In this document: positions 12,015 through 20,575 of the stretch, piece by piece | Position numbering within the stretch: the first letter of the stretch is position 1 | Layout: each line of letters opens with the position of its first letter | NCBI GenBank assembly: GCA_016235045.1 | Contig: JACRME010000001.1 | Span: 1-64,000 of the forward strand | DNA length: 64,000 nucleotides | Origin: Nitrosomonadales bacterium | Lineage (GTDB): Bacteria; Pseudomonadota; Gammaproteobacteria; Burkholderiales; Gallionellaceae | Reading direction: 5' to 3' | Notes under the pieces: generated by a model | What the model saw: the letters and a program-made list of their open reading frames with translations, nothing else | The model's database searches: none | Told to the model about the DNA's origin: nothing | Translations under genes and position numbers: made by a program

Positions 12015-13289
12015 GTCCGGAGGAAGTCCCAGCACCTTCGCCACTTCGGCGCGGCCGCCTTCCTTCATCCAGCGATTCGCTTCCTGAGCGTAGTTGACCA
12101 CGTCGGTCATCGCGGAATCGAAGCCGAAAATGCGGTAAGGGATGCGCAACGAGTCGAGCACATCCTTGAACACGCCCATGCCGCGAATCACCTGCGGACC
12201 GCCGCGGCCGATCACCACATACAGCGGGGTCGGACCGTGTTCGCTGAAGTAATCGCGCAGCGCATCGGCCATCGCGCGGAACGTGACGAAGATATCGGTG
12301 TTGTTGGCCTTGCCGCCAATCACGAACAGCACGTTCGACTGCTTGAGGTAATACTTCAGGCAGATGCGCATCACTTCGTACATCTTCTCGTAGGGCGGGT
12401 TGCCGCCGAAGTCGGAAGAGATGATCGCGTCGTTGCCCAGCACTTCGGTGACCAGCGAGTTCGCGCCGCCGCCGAAGGTCGGCGCCAGGATGGTGCCCTT
12501 CTCGTTGATGACATACACGTCGCTCTGGCCCTGATAAGTGCGCAGCTCGTTGATCTCCTGCTCGAAGTCGTTGGACTCGGTGGTGAACAGGTCGGCAGGC
12601 AGGTTGAGGCGGCCCACGCGCGGATCGTCGCGGTCGAAGCCGCACTTGAAGTCGCAGGCCACCGGGATCAGCGAGCCGTTGCGGCCTTCCATCATGCGGA
12701 TGGGGTTGAGTTCCAGCGTGGACATGCCGTAGTGATGGAACAGATCCCACAGCTTGGGCAGGTGCTGCACCAACGGGGAAATGATCTCCTTGGGCGCGCC
12801 CAGGTCGGTCAGTGCGTTGGAGATGACGAAGGACTTGAGGCCGGTCAGCGGATCGAACGGCACTTCGATGATCTGGGTCTTGTCCAGTTCTTCGATGTCC
12901 ATGCCGCCGTGATGCGTGAGCGTCATCACCGGCGCGCGGTAGCGGGTCGAGTCGGTGAGCGAGAAATAGATTTCGTGTTCGGCGGGAATGGCGCCTTCGA
13001 AAGTGACGCCGCGCGATTTGTACACCGCATTGCCGGATTTATGCTCGGCGAAATAAAGGCGCTCTTTTTCCGCCAGCGCCGATTTCAGATCCTTGGCGCG
13101 ACCGAGCAGGCCTGACTTGCCTTTTTTACCCACGCCGCCCTTGAAGATGGGCTTGACGAACACCGAACCGCATTTCTCGATCAGGCTGTGTATCTCATGG
13201 TCGCTGGCTTCCGGTCCAAGCACTTCCGAAACCGGAAAATCAACGATCTTGAGCAACGACGCACCGTGTAACATTCCACTGATATTCAT
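12009..13289 (-). CDS. aclB: ATP citrate lyase, ATP-grasp subunit
   Basis: This 426-residue protein is the ATP-grasp partner (succinyl-CoA-synthetase-beta-like) of the large subunit. Visible features are the N-terminal grasp lysines in VFVKPIFKGGVGKKGKSG, the metal/ATP region STLELNPIRM and ACDFKCGFDRDDPRVGR, and a C-terminal flavodoxin-like ligase domain with FGGGANSL, VIGGKANNTD and GRGGPQVIRG. It would phosphorylate citrate through the His of AclA. Start MNISGMLHGASLLKIVDFP at 13289 follows GGAAGAG. It is the first gene of aclBA, separated from the upstream Flx operon by 230 bases in which I see no gene or clear terminator. The stop codon lies inside a REP-like element. Confidence 0.87.
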   Translation of the reverse strand: MNISGMLHGASLLKIVDFPVSEVLGPEASDHEIHSLIEKCGSVFVKPIFKGGVGKKGKSGLLGRAKDLKSALAEKERLYFAEHKSGNAVYKSRGVTFEGAIPAEHEIYFSLTDSTRYRAPVMTLTHHGGMDIEELDKTQIIEVPFDPLTGLKSFVISNALTDLGAPKEIISPLVQHLPKLWDLFHHYGMSTLELNPIRMMEGRNGSLIPVACDFKCGFDRDDPRVGRLNLPADLFTTESNDFEQEINELRTYQGQSDVYVINEKGTILAPTFGGGANSLVTEVLGNDAIISSDFGGNPPYEKMYEVMRICLKYYLKQSNVLFVIGGKANNTDIFVTFRAMADALRDYFSEHGPTPLYVVIGRGGPQVIRGMGVFKDVLDSLRIPYRIFGFDSAMTDVVNYAQEANRWMKEGGRAEVAKVLGLPPDA

Positions 13290-13519
13290 AGTCCACTCTT
13301 CCCTTTTTAATCACATACTGTTCGGTTGCTACCGTGTCTGAAGCTGCCAGACCGGTCATCTTTATATTTCACCTGCCGCACCGAAAACATCCTTGCGGTT
13401 CAGGCTGCCATCGTCGAAAAACCCACAGATTTACTAGGGTAAAATACACGTGTTTATAGAACCCTTGCGGTCGTTCCCAACTGAAAACTTGCGCGCAGGT
13501 TCGTTTTCGCTCTGGCTTA

Positions 13520-14344
13520 TTAATATTCTTCTGGCAGTTCCTTGAGCTGGGCCCAGGAATAAACCGGGCCCTTGGTACAAACGTAATCCTTGCCGACGTT
13601 GCAGCGGCCGCACTTGCCCAGACCGCATTTCATCTTGTTCTCGATCGTCGTGTAAATCTGCTCGTCGGCAAAACCCAGCTTCTGCAGGTTCTGGATCACG
13701 AACTTGATCATGATCGGAGGACCGCAGGTGATGGCGATGGTGTTATCGGGCGAAGGCTTCTTGTCCAGCACATTGGCCGGAACGAAACCGCAGAATTCCT
13801 TCCAGCCCGGTTCTGCCTTGTCGACGGAAAGCTGGATGTCGGCATTGCTGCGCATATGATCCAGCTCCGCCTTGTACATGAGGTCGCTCGCCGACCGCGC
13901 CCCGTAGAACACGGTGATGTTGTTGAAATCCGCACGTTGCGCAAGCGCCGTGGTGATCAGCGGCCAGATCGGCGCCAAGCCGACACCGCCGCCGATGAAC
14001 ACCAGGTTTTTGCCGCGCCAATCGTCCAGCGGGAAGCTGTTGCCATAGGGGCCGCGGATACCGACAACTTCGCCCACTTCAAGTTCGTGGAAAGCGGCAC
14101 TTACACGTCCCACGCGCATGATGCTGAACTGTTTATATTCCTTGATCAGCGGAGATGAGGCAATGGAGATCATCATTTCGCCGCGACCGAACAACGACAG
14201 CATGGCGCACTGGCCGCATTCGTGTTCGAAGGCAGCGCCTTCGACCGGTTCCACACGGTAAGTCTTGATGGAGCGCTCGCCGCCTATCTCTTCCTTGATA
14301 TGGGTGATGCGGGCCAGCTCGGGAAGGTAAATGTTATCCGACAT
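13520..14344 (-). CDS. FAD/NAD(P)-binding oxidoreductase, FlxA / hydrogenase-gamma-like
   Basis: This 274-residue ferredoxin-reductase-fold protein has the FAD region FSIMRVGRVSAAFHEL, the NAD(P)-binding GGGVGLAPIWPLI and a C-terminal [2Fe-2S] cysteine motif CGLGKCGRCNVGKDYVC. It matches the NAD(P)H-oxidising subunit of sulfhydrogenase (HydG) and of the FlxABCD module known in Desulfovibrio and other anaerobes, where Flx feeds NADH electrons to HdrA. It is the last gene of the long operon and overlaps the preceding gene by 11 bases. NADH versus NADPH specificity cannot be told from the sequence. Confidence 0.85.
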   Translation of the reverse strand: MSDNIYLPELARITHIKEEIGGERSIKTYRVEPVEGAAFEHECGQCAMLSLFGRGEMMISIASSPLIKEYKQFSIMRVGRVSAAFHELEVGEVVGIRGPYGNSFPLDDWRGKNLVFIGGGVGLAPIWPLITTALAQRADFNNITVFYGARSASDLMYKAELDHMRSNADIQLSVDKAEPGWKEFCGFVPANVLDKKPSPDNTIAITCGPPIMIKFVIQNLQKLGFADEQIYTTIENKMKCGLGKCGRCNVGKDYVCTKGPVYSWAQLKELPEEY

Positions 14345-15368
14345 GTTCGGTGACCTTATTGACTACATTGACGATATCCACTCCGACCGAGCACTCCGTG
14401 ATGCAGCGCCCGCAGCCGGTGCATTGCGACATGCCGAAGTTCTCGTGGAAGTACTGGAATTTGTGGTTCACGCGCTGGCGCAGCCGGGCACCCTGATTTT
14501 CGCGCGGGTTGTGGCCTGAGGTGTGCATGGTGAAATCCGGGAACTGGCAGTTGTCCCAGGTGCGCACACGGTTGCCGCGCAACGGCGATGAGCTGGTGTT
14601 TTCGTCGTTGATGTCGAAGCAATGGCAGGTCGGGCACAGGAAGGTACAGGCGCCGCAACCGATACAGGCGCGCGCCAGTTCTTCCCACAACGGCGAATCG
14701 AAACTCGCCTTCAGTTTGGCCGGAACCGCATCGACATTGTTGATTGCGCGCTGCGGCTGGGCGAGTGCATCGGCGTGGGTCTGTTTCAGCTTTTTCTTGT
14801 CGTCGGCACTGGGTTCGCCGAACACTTTGCCGCCGGCGGTCATCAGTGCTTTGCCGGTTTCGGTGACTGCCGCCACATAGTAGCGGTCGCCCAGGTCGGT
14901 CATCAGCACGTCCATGCCCTGAGAGGACACGGGCGAACCGCCCACCGACTGGCAGAAGCAGTTGATGCCTTGCGGCTTGTTGCAAGCCAATCCGACATAG
15001 GCCACGTTGCTGCGTCGCGCCTGATAGTAGTTGTCCTGAAACTGGTCGTTGAACACCGTGTCCATGCGCACCGCACCCGCACCGTCGCAGGGGCGTACGC
15101 CGAACACGGCATGACGCGCCGCCTTAGGCTGTATCGGCGTCAGGCGCGGAGGCTGGCCCTTGATCTGCTCGAACGAGAAAAACACTTCGCGCTGCGGAAA
15201 GGAAAATCCCTTGGGCGGCTGCACGGTGTTGCTGTGCTCGAGTTGGACTTTGCCTTTGCTGGCCTTGTACGACCAGATGTCGTCTTCCATTATTGGCGCG
15301 GAAACCTGCCAGTCGCTCAGCGCGGCGACCCAGTCGTCCAATTTGTTTTTAGCTAAAATCTTTTCCAT
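14334..15368 (-). CDS. 4Fe-4S dicluster protein, FlxB / hydrogenase-beta-like
   Basis: This 344-residue protein has an N-terminal domain of the HydB/AsrA type and two C-terminal cysteine clusters, CIGCGACTFLCPTCHCFD and CTGCGRCITECSVGVD, for two [4Fe-4S] centres. It should relay electrons between the FAD subunit (13520-14344) and the FlxC/FlxD/HdrA side. It lies 2 bases downstream of the FlxC-like gene and overlaps the next gene, so coupling is likely. Homology to sulfite reductase subunit A (AsrA) is expected for this fold, but no AsrC is nearby. Confidence 0.84.
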   Translation of the reverse strand: MEKILAKNKLDDWVAALSDWQVSAPIMEDDIWSYKASKGKVQLEHSNTVQPPKGFSFPQREVFFSFEQIKGQPPRLTPIQPKAARHAVFGVRPCDGAGAVRMDTVFNDQFQDNYYQARRSNVAYVGLACNKPQGINCFCQSVGGSPVSSQGMDVLMTDLGDRYYVAAVTETGKALMTAGGKVFGEPSADDKKKLKQTHADALAQPQRAINNVDAVPAKLKASFDSPLWEELARACIGCGACTFLCPTCHCFDINDENTSSSPLRGNRVRTWDNCQFPDFTMHTSGHNPRENQGARLRQRVNHKFQYFHENFGMSQCTGCGRCITECSVGVDIVNVVNKVTEHVG

Positions 15369-15370
15369 GA

Positions 15371-16396
15371 TTACCTGATGAATTTGCCTGGGTCAGTGTC
15401 GAGGAATGAGGCTGTCAGCGACGGCCCCCCAATGCTTGCCCCCGGCTCATAGCCGAATTGTTCGCGGGCCTCGCGTTCCATCTTGTTGTTGAGGAGCCGC
15501 AACGGGATATTGACCGGACACACCCGCTCGCACTCGTTGCAATCGATGCAGCGACCGGCGAGGTGCAGCACGCGCGTCATGTGGTAGGTCATGTTCTCGG
15601 CGCGCGTTGCCGAACGCTCGATCCATTTCACGCGATTGGCCTTCTCATCGGCGGTAGTCTGTCCGGTAACCGGGAAGCTGGTGCTGTCCACGATGCACTC
15701 GTCGCAATAGCACATCGGACATACCGAGCGGCAGGCAAAACAGCGGATGCAGCGCTCGAACTGGTGATCCCAGAATTCCCAGCGCGCGGCGGGATCCAGT
15801 TCTTCAAAGCGCTTGAGCGCAGTGAACGGCGCATCCAGTTGGCGTCCGGTCTTGTCTTCGCCGAGCACAATGTTGTGTTCCTTGGGGAAACATTCGCGGC
15901 ATTCCAGGCAACGATCCGCCATCACTTCACGCGCGGGGATGCGTTGCTCGCCCTGTTCGGTGGTGAACACGAAGTCATCGCCGTCGAAAGCGGAATTGGT
16001 CGCGCGGATTCCCTTCTTCACAAGCTTGCGCTCGTCCAGCACACCGGTTCCCTCGCAGGACACGCCGATGATGTAAACGTCCTTGCGTTCGAAATAGTTT
16101 TCCTGCATCAGCACCACGGTGGAGCGCGCATCACAACCCTTGGCGATGATGGCGATGGGCAGGTCAGCCTTGGCGCGGGTATGCGCCAGGAACTTGCGGT
16201 CCTCGACCAGGTACAACGACAGGTTATGGAAGCAGGTGGGATCCCAGATCAGCTCATCTGCCTGCTCCGGTTTGGTAATGACGACGGGTTCCGCCAGCAT
16301 GCCATTGGTGCTGCGGCGGTAGCCGATCACGCCGCGCACTTCGTTCTTGGCGAGCATGTTGCGCGCGGTGTCGCGCATGTCCTGAAGATTGATCAT
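15371..16396 (-). CDS. 4Fe-4S / FrhB-FdhB-like protein, FlxC-like
   Basis: The true start is the ATG at 16396 (MINLQDMRDTARNMLAKNEV), which overlaps the stop of the FlxD-like gene by 4 bases; longer upstream reading is an artefact. The 341-residue product has an FrhB/FdhB-type N-terminal half (IAIIAKGCDARSTVVLMQEN, SCEGTG) and three cysteine groups: CLECRECFP, CIRCFACRSVCPMCYCDEC and CIDCNECERVCPV. That pattern fits the FlxC iron-sulfur subunit of the Flx-Hdr complexes, an electron wire between the NAD(P)H subunits and HdrA. Confidence 0.82.
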   Translation of the reverse strand: MINLQDMRDTARNMLAKNEVRGVIGYRRSTNGMLAEPVVITKPEQADELIWDPTCFHNLSLYLVEDRKFLAHTRAKADLPIAIIAKGCDARSTVVLMQENYFERKDVYIIGVSCEGTGVLDERKLVKKGIRATNSAFDGDDFVFTTEQGEQRIPAREVMADRCLECRECFPKEHNIVLGEDKTGRQLDAPFTALKRFEELDPAARWEFWDHQFERCIRCFACRSVCPMCYCDECIVDSTSFPVTGQTTADEKANRVKWIERSATRAENMTYHMTRVLHLAGRCIDCNECERVCPVNIPLRLLNNKMEREAREQFGYEPGASIGGPSLTASFLDTDPGKFIR

Positions 16397-16839
16397 GAGC
16401 GGCCCGCCTTCACTTTGGTCTGCGGTCCGAGCGGCCTGAGGTCTTCCACGAAATCCTTGATGACCTGCGAATACTTCGCGCCTTCGGCAGCCGATACCCA
16501 GGACATGCGGAACCTGTCCTGCTCGATGCCGACGAATCCCAGCAGTTCCTTGACCAGGTGAATCTTGCGCCGTGCCAGGAAATTGCCCTCGATGTAATGG
16601 CAATCGCCGATATGGCAGCCCGATACCAGCACGCCGTCCGCGCCTTTTTTCAGCGCCGACAGGATGTAATTCGGCGATATGCTGCCCGTACAGGGAACGG
16701 TAATGGGCGTCGCATTGGACGGGTACTGGATGCGCGATACTCCGGCCAGGTCGCTACCTGCCGACGAGCACCACTTGCACAGGAAGGCGACTATCCTGGG
16801 CTCGTAATCAGTAGTTACTTCCGCTTGTTGTTCCGACAT
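16393..16839 (-). CDS. MvhD/FlxD-like [2Fe-2S] electron-transfer subunit
   Basis: This 148-residue protein is a recognisable MvhD family member: FLCKWCSSAGSDLAG at the N-terminus, VPCTGSISPNYILSAL and VSGCHIGDCHYIEGN, with cysteines for a [2Fe-2S] centre. In methanogens MvhD connects the hydrogenase to HdrA; in Flx-Hdr systems FlxD does the same for the NADH dehydrogenase module. It lies 24 bases after hdrA and overlaps the FlxC-like gene by ATGA. It is strong evidence that HdrA here is wired to the Flx module. Confidence 0.9.
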   Translation of the reverse strand: MSEQQAEVTTDYEPRIVAFLCKWCSSAGSDLAGVSRIQYPSNATPITVPCTGSISPNYILSALKKGADGVLVSGCHIGDCHYIEGNFLARRKIHLVKELLGFVGIEQDRFRMSWVSAAEGAKYSQVIKDFVEDLRPLGPQTKVKAGRS

Positions 16840-16863
16840 CTGCTTTCCTCATTTTTCAAATTC

Positions 16864-18813
16864 TCAGGCCAGGCACGCTTCGATCATTTCCTGGATCTGC
16901 AGCCCGGTAGTATTCTTGACCTCGATGGCGGAGCGCACGCAAGTGGCGGAGCAACTGCCGCAACCCTCGCACAGCACTTCGTTCACCAGCGCCTTGCCGT
17001 TTTCCAGGCTGATGGCGTTGTACGGGCACGCGGTCACGCACATCTCGCAGCCGGTGCAGTGCGAATTGCGCACTTTGGCCACGGTCGGTGCATGGCTCAG
17101 GGTGGGCTGCGACAGCAGGCCGATCACCTTGGCTGCCGCCGCGCTGGCTTGCGATACGGTTTCCGGAATGTCTTTCGGTCCTTGCGCACAACCTGCCAGG
17201 AAGATACCGGCGGTAACGCTTTCCACCGGCTTCAACTTGGGGTGAGCCTCGGCCAGGAAGCCGTCCTTGTCGCGACCAATCTTGAGCGTCTTGGCGATGT
17301 CTGCGGTGCCCTTGGAAGGCTCCATGGCCAGCGCCAACACCACCATGTCGGCGTCGATCTCGACGTTCTGCCCGGTCAACGTGTCGGTGCCGAGCACCCT
17401 GACCTTGCCGTCCTTGCGATACAGCTTGGAAACGCGACCGCGCAGATAGATGGCCTCGTCCTCTTCCATGATGCGCTGCACGAATTCCTCATAGCCCTTG
17501 CCGCCGGAACGAATGTCGATATAGAACACGTAGGCACGGCCGTCCGGCACGTGATGCTTGTACAGGCTGGCGTGCTTGGCGGTGTACATGCAGCAAATCT
17601 TGGAGCAGTAGGCGCAGTGATTGGCGGGATCGCGCGAGCCGACGCACTGGATGAACACCACATCCTTGGGCACGGTGCGATCCGACGGCCGCAGCACATG
17701 GCCCTTGGTCGCGCCCGAAGCCGAGCACAGGCGCTCGAACTGGAGTCCGTCGAGCACATCGTCAATCTGTCCGCCGCCCAGCTCGTTCATGTGCTCCTGA
17801 GCGTAGAGGTCGTAGCCGGTCGCCACCACGATGGCGCCCACCTCCTCGGTGACGGTCTTCGGCAGCATGTCGTAGTTGATGGCGCCGACATCGCAGGCAT
17901 CCTTGCACTTGCCGCAACGCACGGGGTTCAGGCCCAGGCAGGCGTTCTCGTCCAGCGTATAGCTGGCCGGAATGGCCTGCGCGAACGGGATATGGATGGC
18001 GCGGCGCGCGGTCAGGCCGAGATCGTGTTCGTTCGGCACCACCACCGGGCAAACAGCGGCACAGTCGTCGCAGATCTTGCACAGTTCGGGATCGACGTAG
18101 GACGGTTTTTGTTTGATCTTGACCTGGAAGTTGCCCACCGAGCCGTTGACTTCCTGCACTTCGCTGTAGGTCATCAACTCGATATTCTCATGGCGCGATA
18201 CGTCCACCATCTTCGGCGACAAAATACACTGCGAGCAGTCCAGCGTCGGGAAGGTTTCGGACAACTGCAACATGTGGCCGCCGATGGTGGCCAGCTTTTC
18301 GACCAGGATCACTTTCAGGCCGGCATTGGCGATGTCGAGCGCCGCCTGGATACCGGCGATGCCGCCGCCGATCACCAGCACCTTGCGCGTGACGGGGACG
18401 GCGATAGGCTCAAGCGCCTGGTCGCGACCGGCGCGGCGCACCGCGCTGCGAGAAATCTTGATCGCCTTTTCGGTGGCGACTGCCTTGTCCTTGTGCACCC
18501 AGGCGCACTGCTCGCGAATGTTGGCGATCTCGCAAGTGAAGCTGTTCAGGCCCGCGCGCTTGGCGTTGTCGCGGAAAGTCTTTTCGTGCAAGTTGGGCGA
18601 ACAGCAGGAGATCACCACGCTGTCCAGCTTGTTGTCCTTGATGGACTGAAGCACCGCGTTCTGCCCCGGATCGGAACACATGTAAACATAGTCCTCGGAG
18701 GCAACAACATTTTCCTCGTTGGACATGGCTTCCGCGACCTTCTTCACATCGACGGTGGCGGCGATGTTGTTGCCGCAGTGGCATACAAAAACGCCTGTGC
18801 GTTTTTTGGTCAT
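16864..18813 (-). CDS. hdrA: HdrA-like flavin- and iron-sulfur-containing subunit
   Basis: This 649-residue protein has the HdrA layout: N-terminal VFVCHCGNN, FAD fold VLVIGGGIAGIQAALDIANAG, the cysteine-rich CSQCILSPKM and CKICDDCAAVCPV regions, CGKCKDACDVGAIN, and two C-terminal ferredoxin clusters CTGCEMCVTACP and CEGCGSCSATC. HdrA is the bifurcating flavoprotein of heterodisulfide reductase complexes, splitting electrons between ferredoxin and a higher-potential acceptor. Its start overlaps the korC stop by ATGA, placing it physically between the Kor oxidoreductase and the MvhD/Flx genes. HdrB and HdrC are encoded upstream of kor, beside frdAB. Confidence 0.93.
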   Translation of the reverse strand: MTKKRTGVFVCHCGNNIAATVDVKKVAEAMSNEENVVASEDYVYMCSDPGQNAVLQSIKDNKLDSVVISCCSPNLHEKTFRDNAKRAGLNSFTCEIANIREQCAWVHKDKAVATEKAIKISRSAVRRAGRDQALEPIAVPVTRKVLVIGGGIAGIQAALDIANAGLKVILVEKLATIGGHMLQLSETFPTLDCSQCILSPKMVDVSRHENIELMTYSEVQEVNGSVGNFQVKIKQKPSYVDPELCKICDDCAAVCPVVVPNEHDLGLTARRAIHIPFAQAIPASYTLDENACLGLNPVRCGKCKDACDVGAINYDMLPKTVTEEVGAIVVATGYDLYAQEHMNELGGGQIDDVLDGLQFERLCSASGATKGHVLRPSDRTVPKDVVFIQCVGSRDPANHCAYCSKICCMYTAKHASLYKHHVPDGRAYVFYIDIRSGGKGYEEFVQRIMEEDEAIYLRGRVSKLYRKDGKVRVLGTDTLTGQNVEIDADMVVLALAMEPSKGTADIAKTLKIGRDKDGFLAEAHPKLKPVESVTAGIFLAGCAQGPKDIPETVSQASAAAAKVIGLLSQPTLSHAPTVAKVRNSHCTGCEMCVTACPYNAISLENGKALVNEVLCEGCGSCSATCVRSAIEVKNTTGLQIQEMIEACLA

Positions 18814-19373
18814 GCTGTCACTCCCGACATTTTCATGGCTTGGACGCCGTAGTCATAGCCCTTCTCGAACGCTTTCTGATTGATCTTCAGGAAACGGTCC
18901 GGCACCAGACCGGGCAGGGCCTTCTTCATCGCGTCGGCGGTGACCACGCCGGTCACGGCGGTCAGGAAACCCAGCGCCACCAGATTGGTGAACAGGCGGT
19001 TGCCCAATTCTTCGGCGAAACGGGTCGCCGGCACGCGCCACAACTTGAGATTGGCATGGTCGGCTTTCAACTTGACCAGATCTTCCTCGACGATCAGCGC
19101 GCCGCCCTCGGGCAACTCCGGGTAATACAGGTCGTAAGCTTCCTGCGACAGCGCCATGAGCACGCCCGGCTGGGTGATGTACGGATAAAGAACGCGGTCG
19201 TCGGAAACCACCAGTTGGGCGGCACAGGCGCTGCCGCGCGCCTCCGGGCCGAAGCTCTGGGTCATGGTGGCGAACTTGTCGTCATAGAGGGACAACGCCT
19301 TGCCCGTGATCAGGGCGCAACGGATGATGCCCTGTCCGCCGAATCCCGAAAACCTGATTTGATGGGTGCTCAT
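18810..19373 (-). CDS. korC: 2-oxoacid:ferredoxin oxidoreductase, gamma subunit
   Basis: This 187-residue protein carries the gamma-domain signature RFSGFGGQGIIRCALITGKAL at its N-terminus and SFGPEARGSACAAQLVVSD, which bind near the CoA site of the four-subunit enzymes. It is encoded separately from the alpha subunit, as in methanogen-type KorDABC. It starts 11 bases after korB and its stop overlaps the start of hdrA. Confidence 0.93.
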   Translation of the reverse strand: MSTHQIRFSGFGGQGIIRCALITGKALSLYDDKFATMTQSFGPEARGSACAAQLVVSDDRVLYPYITQPGVLMALSQEAYDLYYPELPEGGALIVEEDLVKLKADHANLKLWRVPATRFAEELGNRLFTNLVALGFLTAVTGVVTADAMKKALPGLVPDRFLKINQKAFEKGYDYGVQAMKMSGVTA

Positions 19374-19384
19374 ATGCTCGCTTC

Positions 19385-20575
19385 CTACTTACGCGTCTTC
19401 TTCACGGCGGCCTTGGCCGTCGTCTTTTTGGCTGCCGCCTTGGCGGTCGTCTTGGATGCGGCTTTCGCGGTCGCAGCCGTCTTCTTCACCGTCTTGGCCG
19501 CAACCTTGGTTGCGGCTTTCTTCGCAGTCGCTGCGGGCGTTTTCGCCACAGCTTTCTTCGCTGCGGTCTTGACCGGAATCTTGGCCGAGATTTTCGTCAC
19601 CACCTTGGCCGCCTTTGCCTTGGACTTTTCTTCTTCTGCCAGCACCGCAGCACGACGTGCGGCCACGCGCTCCTTCTCGGCCTTCTCTTCAGCCTCGCGT
19701 TCCGGCACTGTCTTGCCGTAGAGTTCGTAGTCGTCACCCACGACCTGCACGCAGCGCTTGTCCAGCGCCTCGATATAGGTCGGCTTGTCCTTCTCGACAA
19801 ATTTGCCGATGGTGATCTTGCCCTGGAAGTCGATATCCAGATCGCGGGTGTCGGCGCCGTGCTTGAGGACGGCGTTTTCCTGATAGAACTGCAGCGCATC
19901 CACGCCGTCGCCCAGACGGTTGCGGCGCAAATAGAGCGTGGTGCAGGGCGAAATGACTTCGATGAAAGAAAAACCCTTGCGCGACAGCGCTTCTTCTATT
20001 GACTGGATAAGGTTGCGCGAGTGCATCGAGGTCCAGCGCGCGATATAGGTAGCGCCGGCCGCGTCTGCCAGGAAGGGCAGGTTGAACGGATACTCGTGGT
20101 TGCCGAAAGGCGTGGTCGAGGAAATCGCGGAATGCGGAGTCGTCGGTGTCACTTGCCCGCCGGTCATGCCGTAAGTGAAGTTGTTGTTGCAAATGACGAC
20201 GATGTCCATGTTGCGGCGCGCCGCATGGATGAAGTGGTTGCCGCCGATACCGGTGAGGTCGCCCTCGCCGCTGAACACCACTACTTTCATGTCCGGTCTG
20301 GCCAACTTGAGTCCGGTCGCAACGGGAATGGCGCGTCCATGCGTAGTGTGAATGGAATCGAAATCGACGTAACCCGCAACACGGCCCGTACAGCCGATGC
20401 CGGAAACGACTGCCAGCTTGTCGGGATCGATGCCGCTGCGCTTGACCGCTTCGGCAAACGCATTCACTTCGGAACCGATACCGCACCCGGGACACCAGAT
20501 ATGCGACATCCGGTCCATGCGCAGGGTGCCCGACATGGGACTGTCCTTCTTGAATTGAGCGATTTCCGAACTCAT
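19385..20575 (-). CDS. korB: 2-oxoacid:ferredoxin oxidoreductase, beta (TPP) subunit with histone-H1-like tail
   Basis: Residues 1-290 are a normal TPP-binding beta subunit: HIWCPGCGIGSEVNAF, GIGCTGRVAGY, and the TPP/Mg motif GEGDLTGIGG followed by VICNNNFTYGMTGG. The family normally ends near 290 residues. Here the frame continues with a charged Glu/Arg-rich segment (about 291-328) and then roughly 68 residues almost entirely of Ala, Lys, Thr and Val, in repeats like AKKAATKVAAKT, resembling the C-terminal tail of eukaryotic or bacterial histone-H1-like proteins. The stop is followed 11 bases later by korC, so the tail is in the operon reading frame and not a read-through. The role of the tail is unknown: RNA/DNA or acidic-protein binding are guesses. 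Confidence 0.93.
   Translation of the reverse strand: MSSEIAQFKKDSPMSGTLRMDRMSHIWCPGCGIGSEVNAFAEAVKRSGIDPDKLAVVSGIGCTGRVAGYVDFDSIHTTHGRAIPVATGLKLARPDMKVVVFSGEGDLTGIGGNHFIHAARRNMDIVVICNNNFTYGMTGGQVTPTTPHSAISSTTPFGNHEYPFNLPFLADAAGATYIARWTSMHSRNLIQSIEEALSRKGFSFIEVISPCTTLYLRRNRLGDGVDALQFYQENAVLKHGADTRDLDIDFQGKITIGKFVEKDKPTYIEALDKRCVQVVGDDYELYGKTVPEREAEEKAEKERVAARRAAVLAEEEKSKAKAAKVVTKISAKIPVKTAAKKAVAKTPAATAKKAATKVAAKTVKKTAATAKAASKTTAKAAAKKTTAKAAVKKTRK

Noticed and set aside
13520-16839. A sulfhydrogenase or NiFe hydrogenase
   Set aside because: The beta/gamma-like subunits are present but there are no hydrogenase large or small subunits in the window; MvhD and HdrA point to a Flx-type module.
16558-18852. 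Very long open frame on the plus strand opposite hdrA
   Set aside because: It is the mirror of a GC-rich gene with clear family motifs on the minus strand; the product is rich in His, Gly and Val with no domain pattern.
19385-19720. korB tail as a frameshift or missed stop
   Set aside because: The frame keeps regular Ala/Lys codon repeats to a stop 11 bases before korC, and no downstream gene is overrun, so read-through or sequencing error is not needed to explain it.
18840-19721. Membrane-protein-like plus-strand frame opposite the korB tail
   Set aside because: The Ala/Val/Phe-rich sequence is simply the reverse reading of the Ala/Lys codon repeats in the korB tail.
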